Made by a program: the position numbers and the translations under genes
Notes under the pieces: generated by a model
What the model saw: only the letters and a program-made list of their open reading frames with translations
Told to the model about the DNA's origin: nothing
The model's database searches: none
Shown: piece after piece, positions 8,838 to 17,376 of the stretch
Layout of the letters: each line of letters opens with the position of its first letter
How positions within the stretch are numbered: the first letter of the stretch is position 1
From: Candidatus Zixiibacteriota bacterium
Lineage (GTDB): Bacteria > Zixibacteria > MSB-5A5 > GN15 > PGXB01
DNA: 64,000 nucleotides
Reading direction: 5' to 3'
Assembly (NCBI GenBank): GCA_016933695.1
Contig: JAFGAL010000001.1
Coordinates: 1 to 64,000, forward strand

Positions 8838-9833
8838 TTATGCCGACCGGCCAACCATCGCAGGCCGGTTTTCGAGAGCGTTTTTATCGATCAGAATTTG
8901 TTCCAGTGAGAAGTACAACTCGGCCAGACGGTCGTTGGCATCGGCGAGCACTTCGATAACATCGCCGGCATCGAGTTCCAGATAGTCGGCCAGTTCGATC
9001 GACTGAATCAGTGATTTCTTGCGGACGTTTTTCAGCGTTTCATGGTTCAGGCCGATTTTCTCCCGCGCGGTTTGCACGAACATGATATCATCCTCGACGC
9101 CCGACGTGTAATGATCGAACGGCCCGAGGGCGATACGATCGGCGGCGGCGATGATCGCGTTGAGCAGGTCATCATCGGGAATAATGGCGGGTGATGAGAT
9201 ATCATGATGGTGCCTGATGACATGGATCACTCGCGACGGGAGTTTCCAGGATTCGGCGATAGCCGCGCCGACATCGCAGTGTGTGAACGGCCACAACTCC
9301 AATTCGGCGGAGATGACGCCGGTTCGCTTTGCCTTGAGTGTTTCGATTACGCCGAGATAGTCCTTCTTGAAGTGCAACATCATGATCACGATACCGATAT
9401 CGTGCAGAAGACCGGTGACGAAGGCCTCTTCGGGATCGCGGTAATCGATATCCTCGGCGATATTGCGAGCGACGATGGCGGTTTCGATAAAGTGCCGCCA
9501 GATCCGCTTGATATTCAATTGCTGGAACAATTCATCATCGGGTCGAATGCCGAACACCGAACTGCTCAGGGTGAGCACTTTGATGCTGTTGAGACCCATG
9601 ACCCGAACCGCCTCCGAGACATGGGCGACTTTCCGGGAGCGGCCGTAGCGCACGGAGTTGACCATTTTCAGCACGCGGGAGGTTAAGGAAACATCGCAAT
9701 TGATGACTGCGGCGATATCATCGGCTCTGGAATCGGGATTATCGACAACTTTCAGAACGGTGGCCAGGGTTTGCGGGAGCGCGCCGATCTCCTTCACCGC
9801 TGACACGACGTCCTGTGGCGTGAGGGGGTGCAT
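8838..9833 (-). CDS. HDOD domain protein
   Basis: 331 residues. The HDOD domain spans roughly residues 10-210 (opening IGALPQTLATVLKVVDNPDS; VMGLNSIKVL; LLHDIGIVIMM). HDOD proteins are HD-superfamily relatives that act in signalling, cell-cycle and stress control, generally without proven hydrolase activity. This one retains an HD pair. The C-terminal region is helical with no recognised output domain. AAAGGA lies seven bases before the ATG. It is followed by its own terminator, so it is probably transcribed separately from lon. Confidence 0.9.
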   Translation of the reverse strand: MHPLTPQDVVSAVKEIGALPQTLATVLKVVDNPDSRADDIAAVINCDVSLTSRVLKMVNSVRYGRSRKVAHVSEAVRVMGLNSIKVLTLSSSVFGIRPDDELFQQLNIKRIWRHFIETAIVARNIAEDIDYRDPEEAFVTGLLHDIGIVIMMLHFKKDYLGVIETLKAKRTGVISAELELWPFTHCDVGAAIAESWKLPSRVIHVIRHHHDISSPAIIPDDDLLNAIIAAADRIALGPFDHYTSGVEDDIMFVQTAREKIGLNHETLKNVRKKSLIQSIELADYLELDAGDVIEVLADANDRLAELYFSLEQILIDKNALENRPAMVGRSA

Positions 9834-10295
9834 AGTCTTTTCCTTTCAGAATGGATATACGGACATTATCGGACGGGTGGCGGGAAGCTTGAATTGCACT
9901 ATTAGAGGATATAAACACCTATGATAAGGGTGATAACCACAGGAGGTTGTAATCTCGTCGAAGATCCCGAGGAACCAGGAAAAGGGTTTCGACATCTTTG
10001 TTCTGGTAACCCACGGCTCTGCTGTGGGCCGGCATCGTTGTGGAACGATTATATTTCATCGATTTAACCCTCCCCATAAATGGTCCGAATCAGAAAAAAT
10101 CATAGGAGTTGTGGCAGATTTGCTGTACATTACAACAGCCGCGGGCTGACAAGCTCAATTACGGTTACAAGTGATCATCATCGCAGTGCGTGATACTATG
10201 AAGGGCCGAATGACTGAAGGTCTTGGAATAATCATCGCAGGTGGTGGCTTCCCCACTGAAAATAATCGCAATGCAAGAAGAGGAAGGGCAGATCA
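9834..10295. other. intergenic region with one possible small gene and hairpins
   Basis: It separates two divergent genes. It contains a possible 46-residue minus-strand frame (9919-10059). A CCCACGGC-TCT-GCTGTGGG hairpin lies at 10010-10028. Two mutually exclusive pairings lie at 10122-10148: GCTGT/ACAGC or CAGCC/GGCTG. A 10-base direct repeat ATCATCGCAG occurs at 10177 and 10231. No clear promoter for the plus-strand gene was found. Confidence 0.5.
9919..10059 (-). CDS. possible 46-residue protein or gene remnant
   Basis: The frame starts MKYNRSTTMPAHSRAVGYQN and ends at a TAG. GGGGAGGG stands eight bases before the ATG, a strong ribosome binding site for so short a frame. It is basic in its first half and has no signal peptide or membrane segment. 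A 10010-10028 hairpin lies within it, so it could instead be a remnant of a mobile element. I do not recognise it. Confidence 0.28.
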   Translation of the reverse strand: MKYNRSTTMPAHSRAVGYQNKDVETLFLVPRDLRRDYNLLWLSPLS

Positions 10296-12602
10296 ATGAC
10301 AAGATTCATGCGAGGGTATAGGCTTTATGTTGTCCTGCTATTGGTTTTTGTGCTGGTTTCACCATTCGCAAGTGGTTATGACTGTGGTGTGACATTGGAG
10401 CAATTGTCCAAAAGGCAGTTCAAGCTTATTACTTATTGGGCGAATGGAATGGTGAAGTCTGAGAGAATAATTCAATTTGACAAGGACAATGGGGGTGAGT
10501 TTAAAAGTATCATTGAGTATGGTTATGACGGTGCCAAGGTGATTCAGGGAGATAATTTATTCTGGCCGGAAAAAAACGTTATCTTCAATAATGAACTCGC
10601 CAAACCCAAAAAGAATATAGAAAGACTCAATGATGCTTTTAATAATCGATTAGAAGAACTTATCGGGCATTCGAGTATTTCAGGCATTATAGATAAAAGC
10701 GAAAACGCCGAAGCGGAAATGACAAGAATCAATGACGCCGTTAATAAAAAAGTCGAACGGGATTTGGAGCAATGGGGTGTTTCGGGTAGAAAAGATGACC
10801 ATGGAATCGGTTTCAGGATGCTTGCTATCGCGGCGGCTGATACGGCGCTTCAAAAGGGCGACGCCCTGTTTTCTCAAAACAAAATATCAGCGGCATTAAA
10901 GGAATACCTGTATTCTTTTTGCCTTTATCCGGATAATCACAGGATTTGGGAGAAAATCGGAGAATGCATGGATGAAATGGGCCATTATTCCGATGCTATC
11001 GCATGCAACATGCTTTCTTTACGGCTTTATTTCTCACCGGATAAATTCTTTCATTTGCGAGATCGCTACCTGAAACTTGGTGACACAGCCAATGCTCGAA
11101 ATGCACTCCTGGCCACATTCACAACCATCCCTCCTGATACCATTGAATACTCGATTTCCCTGGATTCGCCGGCGCATGTAAAACTTCGGGTATTCAACAT
11201 TTTGGGCCAGATGGTATCCACAATCGTAGATTCGCAGTTGGAATCCGGCGATCATATATTTAAATGGGATATGTGTTCAGAATCCGGCGACACAGCGAGA
11301 ACCGGAATATACTATTACAGACTGGAAATTGCGGGGAACACCGTTACGACAAAAATGATGCATGAAACAGCGCATGCGAATTTAAAATACCTGTTTGATG
11401 TGTGTGACTATCTGCTACAGAATGATTCAACCGATGCGCCGGCATGGACATTGCTGGGAAAGGTGTATGTCAGAAAAGGAGATTATGAAACAGGAATAGA
11501 TTGCTACAACAACGCCAAATACTACGGTGCAGATACCCTTGAAATGAATGCCCTGATTTTCGCTGCCGACACCGGTCTGTTTATCTCCTATGTACAGGCG
11601 GCTAACGGTGGTGACAGCGATGCGGAGTGCAATCTGGGGGCGATGTACTATAAAGGGCGGGGCGTGCCGCAGGACAATACCGAGGCATTGAGATGGTTTC
11701 GCGCCTCGGCCGATAAGGGCAATATGTTTGCACAATACGATGTGGGGCTGATGTACGATGAGGGCCTGGGTGTACCTGAAAATGATAGTGAGGCGGCGAA
11801 ATGGTACACGCTTGCCGCCGACCAGGGCGATGTTTATGCGCAACTCAATCTTGGTACTCTATACTACTACGGCTCCGGGGTCCCTCAGAGTAGTACAGAG
11901 GCCGCAAAGTGGTATCGGTTGGCTGCTGACCAGGGCAGTAGCCATGCCAATTTAAGCCTTGGAGATTTATGCTACTCCGGCGATGGCCTTCCGCAGGATT
12001 ATACCGAGGCATTCAGACGGTACTGGTTTGCAGCCGGTGGCGGCAATGCGGAGGCGCAATATAAACTGGGACATTTATATGATGATGGTTTGGGAGTGGT
12101 ACAAGACTATGGGCAGGCGAAGAAATGGTATCTAATGGCGATAGCAGGAGGGCAAACCGACGCACAGACTGCTATTGGTGATTTGTACCATGAGGGAAAA
12201 GGTGTTGTTCAGGATTCTGCGGAAGCCTTGCGTTGGCATCAAATGACGGCCAATGATGCGGCGGCCTACGCCTATTTTAGTTTAGGTGAATTACATAGAA
12301 ATGAAGAAGGTGTTGGCAAGGATTTGACGGTGGCCGCAGAATTGTACGGCATGGCGGCCGAATCTGGATTGGCCATAGCCCAGAGAAACCTCGGAGAATT
12401 TTATGAAAACGGATGGGGAATCCCACAGGATTTTGCGATGGCCTATGTCTGGTATGGTCTTGCGGCCGCGCAGCAGGACACGGTCGCTCAAAACCATCTT
12501 TTCTCGATCAGTTCTAAAATGAGCCCGGATCAAATCTCTCAGGCGCAGGCGCGTCTTGCCGAAAAACTACTCGAGGAGGCAGATTCGAATCAAAACCGGT
12601 AG
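10296..12602 (+). CDS. secreted Sel1/TPR repeat protein with an internal FlgD-like Ig domain
   Basis: 768 residues with a signal peptide (about 1-27). Residues 180-270 form TPR-like helices. Residues about 275-355 are a FlgD-type Ig/sorting-like beta module (VFNILGQMVSTIVD, then TARTGIYYYRLE). More TPR helices follow to about 430. Eight Sel1 repeats then run to about residue 730, each of the type LGxxYxxGxGVPQDxxEAxxWYxxAA. Sel1 repeats mediate protein contacts. FlgD-like modules normally close secreted proteins of FCB bacteria, so the internal position is unusual. GAGGAAGG precedes the ATG. By eye the gene is more AT-rich than its neighbours, which may indicate transfer. Confidence 0.88.
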   Translation: MTRFMRGYRLYVVLLLVFVLVSPFASGYDCGVTLEQLSKRQFKLITYWANGMVKSERIIQFDKDNGGEFKSIIEYGYDGAKVIQGDNLFWPEKNVIFNNELAKPKKNIERLNDAFNNRLEELIGHSSISGIIDKSENAEAEMTRINDAVNKKVERDLEQWGVSGRKDDHGIGFRMLAIAAADTALQKGDALFSQNKISAALKEYLYSFCLYPDNHRIWEKIGECMDEMGHYSDAIACNMLSLRLYFSPDKFFHLRDRYLKLGDTANARNALLATFTTIPPDTIEYSISLDSPAHVKLRVFNILGQMVSTIVDSQLESGDHIFKWDMCSESGDTARTGIYYYRLEIAGNTVTTKMMHETAHANLKYLFDVCDYLLQNDSTDAPAWTLLGKVYVRKGDYETGIDCYNNAKYYGADTLEMNALIFAADTGLFISYVQAANGGDSDAECNLGAMYYKGRGVPQDNTEALRWFRASADKGNMFAQYDVGLMYDEGLGVPENDSEAAKWYTLAADQGDVYAQLNLGTLYYYGSGVPQSSTEAAKWYRLAADQGSSHANLSLGDLCYSGDGLPQDYTEAFRRYWFAAGGGNAEAQYKLGHLYDDGLGVVQDYGQAKKWYLMAIAGGQTDAQTAIGDLYHEGKGVVQDSAEALRWHQMTANDAAAYAYFSLGELHRNEEGVGKDLTVAAELYGMAAESGLAIAQRNLGEFYENGWGIPQDFAMAYVWYGLAAAQQDTVAQNHLFSISSKMSPDQISQAQARLAEKLLEEADSNQNR

Positions 12603-12679
12603 TAACGCGTGTGTCGAACCACTCTCCCTCACGGTGTTCGGGAGGGGGATTTCGACCGCCATCATTGCAGGCTATATAT

Positions 12680-12790
12680 CTTCATGCATCGCATGAAGTG
12701 TCAGGATCCCGGAGGATCACTGACCTACGTCTAAAACTTGACATTTAAGATAGTCGATACCGGAGACTATCCCCACCGCGAACGGCGGGG
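12680..12790. repeat. four consecutive hairpins in a convergent intergenic region
   Basis: Hairpin 1: CTTCATGC/GCATGAAG, 3-base loop (12680-12698). Hairpin 2: GTCAG-ATCC/GGAT-CTGAC, CGGA loop (12700-12724). Hairpin 3: GATAGTC/GACTATC (12749-12771). Hairpin 4: CCCC-CCG/CGG-GGGG, CGAA loop (12771-12790). The block sits between the plus-strand Sel1 gene and the minus-strand helicase gene. It could be a structured 3' end, a small RNA or a REP/MITE-like repeat. No T-tract follows. Confidence 0.55.
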
Positions 12791-12850
12791 CGCCACAGAC
12801 ATGACATCATCGTGATACCATGTTCTCAGCGAGATATCATGTTCAATGAA

Positions 12851-15040
12851 TCAGCCGACGATTTTGAGTTTGGCGTATTTGGCCATGATTTTTTTGACAC
12901 CGACGCCGGTGAAATAAATTTCCAGCGCCAGTGACTCGCCGGAACCCTCGAGTTTCACGATCTTGCCTCGTCCGAAGGTTTGGTGCTGAACGATGCGTCC
13001 TGCGCGCATGACCTCTTCCTCTTCGTATTCGTAGTACGGTTCATCGGGGACCGTTACGGTCGGGGTCTTCTTCCGGAAGCCGCCGTACTCACCGTAGCGT
13101 CCGTTGCCGTTGCCGCTTCGGAGGTCGACTTTTTCGACCAGCGCCGGCGGCAATTCGGAGATGAACCGCGAGGGGATGGAATCCAGATCGCCGAACCGAT
13201 TGCGCTGGGCCGCCATCGACAGGAACAGGTTCTTTTTGGCGCGGGTCGCCCCGACGTAAAACAGACGCCGTTCCTCTTCCAATTCCAGCGGATTCTCGAT
13301 CGCCCGCATCAGCGGGAACAAACCGTCCTCCAGCCCGACCAGATAGACCGAATCGAATTCCAGTCCCTTAGCGGCGTGCAATGTCATCAACGTGAGTTTA
13401 TCGTCGATTTCGTTGTACTTATCGATATCAGTGTAGAGCGAAATTTCCGTGAGGAAATTGTCCAGGGTCGGTTCGGAATACGCCTTGACAAATTCGCGCG
13501 CGGCGGCAATGAATTCCTCGACGTTCTCGACTCTCCCCTGCCCGACATTCGGGTCCTCGTCGATTAGATGTTCCAGCAAACGAAGGGCGTCGACCAACTC
13601 CTGCGTGAGGGTGGCAATATCGGCGTTGTCTTTTTTCTCACGGAACGGAGTCAGCAGTTTCACGAACTCGTCGAGCAGTCGTTTCGGCCGTGAACCGAGC
13701 GTGTCGATCGCTTCGATATCACCGGCCGCATCCCAGAGCGATTTTTCATGATCGCGGGCGTATACGGCAAGATTTTCAACTGAGGTGTCGCCGATGCCGC
13801 GTTTGGGATAATTGACAATGCGCCGGAACGCGACATCATCGCGCGGATTGGCCAGCAGTTTCAAATATGCCAGCAGGTCTTTGATTTCCTTGCGCTGATA
13901 GAACGAAATCCCGCCAACGATCTGATACGGCATATTGCGCCGCCGCAGGATTTCTTCGAAGGCGCGGGACTGGGCATTGGTGCGATAGAGAATGACCGAT
14001 TCTTTCAGCGGGCAGGTGTCGAGGCGTCTGGTGATTTCATCGACCACAGCGGTGGCTTCGGCGGGGGCGTTGTCGGTCATGAACAGTTTCAAGGGATCGC
14101 CGCTTTTGATTTCGGTCCAGAGTGTTTTATCCTTGCGGGTGACATTGTTCGCGATGACCGCCGAAGCGGCTTCGAGAATGATCTGTGTCGAACGGTAATT
14201 CTGTTCGAGTTTGATGACTTTCGCGCCGGGAAAATCTTTTTCGAAATTGAGAATATTGGAAATGTCCGCGCCGCGCCAGCCGTAGATGGACTGGTCCTCA
14301 TCGCCGACCACACAGATGTTGTGATGCGCTCCGATCAGCAGTTTCAACAGACGGTACTGACTGTGGTTGGTGTCCTGATATTCATCCACGAGGATGTACT
14401 TGAATCTGTCCCGGTATTTTTGTCGGACGTCCTCATGTTCGGCCAGCAGCTGAACGGAGCGGAAGATCAGATCATCGAAATCGAACGCGCCACAATCTTT
14501 GAGCCGTCGTTCGTAGCGGGTGTATACCTCGGCGGTGCGGGTCTCGAAGTAGCCGGAGGCTTTCTGGGCGAAATCAGACGCGGTTTCCATGCGGTTTTTG
14601 GCGGCAGAAATTTTGTGCTTAAGCGACATTGGCGAAAACTGGGTCGGCGACAGATCAAGCTCTTTCAGACAGGCTTTGAGCAGTGCTTTGGCGTCCTCCT
14701 CGTCGAAGATGACGAAATTCGATGGGAAACCGATTGCCTGGCATTCCTTGCGAAGCAGGCGGGCACAGAAAGAGTGGAAGGTCGAGACATTCAGCGACAC
14801 GAGGCTTTGCCCCAGAATGGCGGCGATGCGTTCTTTCATTTCATTGGCGGCCTTGTTGGTGAAGGTCACCGCCAGGATATTGTGCGGTGCGGCCAGCCGC
14901 TGAAACAGAATGTATGCGACCCTGCTGGTCAGGACACGGGTTTTGCCGGATCCGGCCCCGGCGACGACCAACAGCGGCCCCTCGGTGGTGGTTACGGCTT
15001 CATGCTGGACGGGATTCAGGTTTTCGAGTATGTGTTTCAT
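12851..15040 (-). CDS. pcrA: UvrD/PcrA-type superfamily 1 DNA helicase
   Basis: 729 residues, the family's usual size. Walker A GAGSGKT is at residues 28-34. DEYQDTN (Walker B), VVGDEDQSIYGWRGA, QNYRST and VYLVGLEDGLFP follow in order. It is a 3'-5' helicase for nucleotide excision and mismatch repair and for removing RecA filaments. The C-terminus ends in a small Tudor-like fold typical of PcrA (VQHQTFGRGKIVKLEG), absent from Rep. The ATG has no visible Shine-Dalgarno sequence. PcrA or UvrD is the likely name; the two cannot be separated by eye. Confidence 0.95.
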   Translation of the reverse strand: MKHILENLNPVQHEAVTTTEGPLLVVAGAGSGKTRVLTSRVAYILFQRLAAPHNILAVTFTNKAANEMKERIAAILGQSLVSLNVSTFHSFCARLLRKECQAIGFPSNFVIFDEEDAKALLKACLKELDLSPTQFSPMSLKHKISAAKNRMETASDFAQKASGYFETRTAEVYTRYERRLKDCGAFDFDDLIFRSVQLLAEHEDVRQKYRDRFKYILVDEYQDTNHSQYRLLKLLIGAHHNICVVGDEDQSIYGWRGADISNILNFEKDFPGAKVIKLEQNYRSTQIILEAASAVIANNVTRKDKTLWTEIKSGDPLKLFMTDNAPAEATAVVDEITRRLDTCPLKESVILYRTNAQSRAFEEILRRRNMPYQIVGGISFYQRKEIKDLLAYLKLLANPRDDVAFRRIVNYPKRGIGDTSVENLAVYARDHEKSLWDAAGDIEAIDTLGSRPKRLLDEFVKLLTPFREKKDNADIATLTQELVDALRLLEHLIDEDPNVGQGRVENVEEFIAAAREFVKAYSEPTLDNFLTEISLYTDIDKYNEIDDKLTLMTLHAAKGLEFDSVYLVGLEDGLFPLMRAIENPLELEEERRLFYVGATRAKKNLFLSMAAQRNRFGDLDSIPSRFISELPPALVEKVDLRSGNGNGRYGEYGGFRKKTPTVTVPDEPYYEYEEEEVMRAGRIVQHQTFGRGKIVKLEGSGESLALEIYFTGVGVKKIMAKYAKLKIVG

Positions 15041-15242
15041 AGTATTACTAATTTGCTTGTTTCATGGATGCGCGGTAATCACATTTCGACGCCGTGCGGC
15101 AGTGATACGGACGCAGTCACTGTTGCGGGGAATCTTGCCATGTTCGAGGATAGGGCAAAGCGCGGGAAAATTCAAGTGGAATGTGGGCGATCGGTGTAAA
15201 ATCTCCCCCGTTCTTTTATTTGCATGATACACAATAAAGAAA

Positions 15243-15269
15243 GCGACAATCCCATATCGGGATTGCCGC
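15243..15269 (-). terminator. terminator after the STAS gene
   Basis: GCGACAATCCC (15243-15253) and GGGATTGCCGC (15259-15269) pair with one mismatch. On the minus strand the stem is followed by TTTCTTTATT. It lies 36 bases beyond the stop at 15305. Confidence 0.85.
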
Positions 15270-15304
15270 ATGTTATTTCAAAAACCGTCGGCGACGATCA
15301 AGTG

Positions 15305-15643
15305 TTATTCAAACGCCGCGATGGCATCATCGATACTGTCGCAGGCCTTGAAAATGGTCACCAGGCGGGTGATGGTCAGCAGGTTCTGAATCCCCTCGGT
15401 GATATTGGCGAGAATCAACTGCCCGCCGGCATTTTTCATGGTGGTCAGCGCCGAGATCAGCATTCCCAATCCGACCGAGCTCATCCATTCAACTTTTGAC
15501 AGGTCGACCACGATCTTTTTCTGGCCGCCGTTGACAAATTCGTGCAGTTTGCCGTGGAACAGCGTGGCATCGGGACCGCCCATAACTTTGCCCTTGAGCT
15601 TTATGATGGCCACGTCGCCTTTGGTTTCTTCGGTCATTTTCAT
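15305..15643 (-). CDS. STAS domain protein, anti-sigma factor antagonist-like
   Basis: 112 residues, a single STAS domain of the SpoIIAA/RsbV type. The motif DLSKVEWMSSVGLGML corresponds to the SpoIIAA phosphorylation loop. Ser56 aligns with the phosphorylated serine. Such proteins bind an anti-sigma kinase in partner-switch regulation, but no kinase or sigma factor adjoins it here. An ATCGG-CCTGT/ACAGG-CCGAT hairpin at 15683-15712 precedes it and may end the upstream S4 gene. It has its own terminator. Confidence 0.9.
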   Translation of the reverse strand: MKMTEETKGDVAIIKLKGKVMGGPDATLFHGKLHEFVNGGQKKIVVDLSKVEWMSSVGLGMLISALTTMKNAGGQLILANITEGIQNLLTITRLVTIFKACDSIDDAIAAFE

Positions 15644-15787
15644 TTTATACTCTCCCTATATATTTGTCTGTGTAAAGATTCAATCGGCCTGTCATATACA
15701 GGTTCAGCCGATCGGAATGTATATTTTACGACGTAACCTCCCAAAAATCAAGCAGATTATGACAATTCGCCGCGGCCACGGATAACC

Positions 15788-16036
15788 TCATCCAACGCTT
15801 ACCGGTTTATAATATTTATCGCGGTCTTCTTTTTTAACATTTCCTCCCGGGATAGCCGTCACTTCGGCGGTAATCGGTCGATTGCCGCCGATGCCGATAA
15901 TATCGCCGACGTCGATTTCCCGCGACGGTTTGGAACGAACGCCGTTGATTTTCACAAGTCCGTTGTCACAAAGTTGTTTGGCCACGGTGCGGCGTTTGAC
16001 CAGGCCAACCCGCGAAAGATATAAATCGAGTCTCAT
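15788..16036 (-). CDS. S4 domain RNA-binding protein
   Basis: 82 residues, almost all one S4 domain (MRLDLYLSRVGLVKRRTVAK, then GLVKINGVRSKPSREIDVGD). Related stand-alone S4 proteins such as Hsp15/RqcP bind 23S or stalled ribosomes. Length and motif fit that group, but I cannot choose a subfamily. It begins eight bases after the stop of the SurA-like gene, so it is co-transcribed with the chaperone pair. Confidence 0.88.
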   Translation of the reverse strand: MRLDLYLSRVGLVKRRTVAKQLCDNGLVKINGVRSKPSREIDVGDIIGIGGNRPITAEVTAIPGGNVKKEDRDKYYKPVSVG

Positions 16037-16044
16037 GGATTCTG

Positions 16045-17376
16045 TTATTGTAAAGGACGGATTTCCACATAGGTCCGTTTACGGATTTCCTCGACCCACT
16101 GATTCACGTATTCACCGGTTTTGGTCTGCCGCGCCAGATCTTTGAGTCTGTCGAAATCATCGTCCAAAGTGATTTGACGGCTTTCCTTGCGGTCAAGCAG
16201 TTTCAGCAGGTGAAGTCCGAATTCGGACTGCACCGGACCGCAGACATCGCCGATTTGTTCGACCGAATCAATCACCGATGAAAAGACTGGCGGAAGGCCT
16301 TTCAGGGGGAACCAGCCCAGCTCCCCGCCCTGTTTGCGGGATTCATCATCGGCGGAAAACGCCTTGGCCAATTCCCTGAAATCGGCGCCGTCGGTGATTT
16401 CGCGCTGAAGTGAATCAATCAGTGTATACGCCAGTTGCGTATCGGCGGCGGAGGGTTTGACCTCAAAGAGGATTTGCCGGAAATGCCCGCGCTGGCCATC
16501 TTTGCTTTCGCATTTAATGATATGCAGACCATTATCGGTGGTAATCACGCTTGAGATTTCGCCGGGTTGAAGCATGAAAGCCGGACGCCCGAACTCCGGG
16601 AGAACGTCATCTTCGGATATGGTGCCCAGATCACCGCCGATCAGCGCCGAGGGGCCATCGGAGTAGGTCATGGCAAGGGTGGCAAAATCCGCGCCGGAGA
16701 CGACATTTTGCCGGACTGCCTCGGCTTCGGCCATTACCGAATCACGGGTGGTCTGTGACGGGATAAACGTAACCAGGATATGCGCCAGACGCACGGTCTC
16801 GGCCTGTTCGGGAATGGAATCTTTGTACAGGTCGTAAAACTCAAGGACTTCCTGACGCGAGACGGATATCTGGGACAGTTTCATCTGGATGAGTTTTTGT
16901 TTATACAGCTGGTTTTCTATTTCGGGACGCAGGCGGCGTTTGAAATCACGGAAGCTGAGTCCTTCGCGGGCCAGTTCATCGAGGAATTGTTCCTCACTCG
17001 GATATTGCGAGGCAATGTTCATGACACGTTCATCGAGCGCCTGTTCGATTTCGGTGTCGGTGACACGAATGCTGGTATCCTGTTTGGCTTCGATCAGGAA
17101 AAGCTGTTCAGAGATCATCTGATCGAGCACCTGCTGTTGCAATTGGTTCATTTCTTCTTCGGTCTGGGGTCGCACTCCCTGGTTGATCGCCAGCAGTTGC
17201 ATTTGCAGGGCCAGCTCCGAGGCCAGAATCGGTTCATTGCCGACAATGGCAACGATACGTTCGACCGGTTCCATGGCGATCGTGGAGGCACACCCGCCAA
17301 GGACCAGCAGGCCACACAGCAACAGAGAAAACAGGCCGCGGTGTTTAGCCGTTGGACGCGGTATCGACCGGTGCAT
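16045..17376 (-). CDS. SurA-like periplasmic peptidyl-prolyl isomerase, lipoprotein
   Basis: 443 residues from the ATG at 17376, which has AGGA upstream; the frame stays open further upstream but only inside the previous gene. The signal ends in lipobox VLGGC (Cys29). A SurA-type N-terminal helical domain (VERIVAIVGNEPILASELAL) is followed by two PPIC parvulin domains, starting near VRLAHILVTF and GHFRQILFEV. It should help fold outer-membrane proteins. Its start overlaps the end of the preceding isomerase gene by 32 bases, suggesting translational coupling. Lipid anchoring is unlike soluble E. coli SurA. Confidence 0.93.
   Translation of the reverse strand: MHRSIPRPTAKHRGLFSLLLCGLLVLGGCASTIAMEPVERIVAIVGNEPILASELALQMQLLAINQGVRPQTEEEMNQLQQQVLDQMISEQLFLIEAKQDTSIRVTDTEIEQALDERVMNIASQYPSEEQFLDELAREGLSFRDFKRRLRPEIENQLYKQKLIQMKLSQISVSRQEVLEFYDLYKDSIPEQAETVRLAHILVTFIPSQTTRDSVMAEAEAVRQNVVSGADFATLAMTYSDGPSALIGGDLGTISEDDVLPEFGRPAFMLQPGEISSVITTDNGLHIIKCESKDGQRGHFRQILFEVKPSAADTQLAYTLIDSLQREITDGADFRELAKAFSADDESRKQGGELGWFPLKGLPPVFSSVIDSVEQIGDVCGPVQSEFGLHLLKLLDRKESRQITLDDDFDRLKDLARQTKTGEYVNQWVEEIRKRTYVEIRPLQ

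Noticed and set aside
10109..10125. Possible sigma54 promoter (TGGCAG ... TTTGCT)
   Set aside because: GG to GC spacing is 9 instead of the fixed 12 bases.
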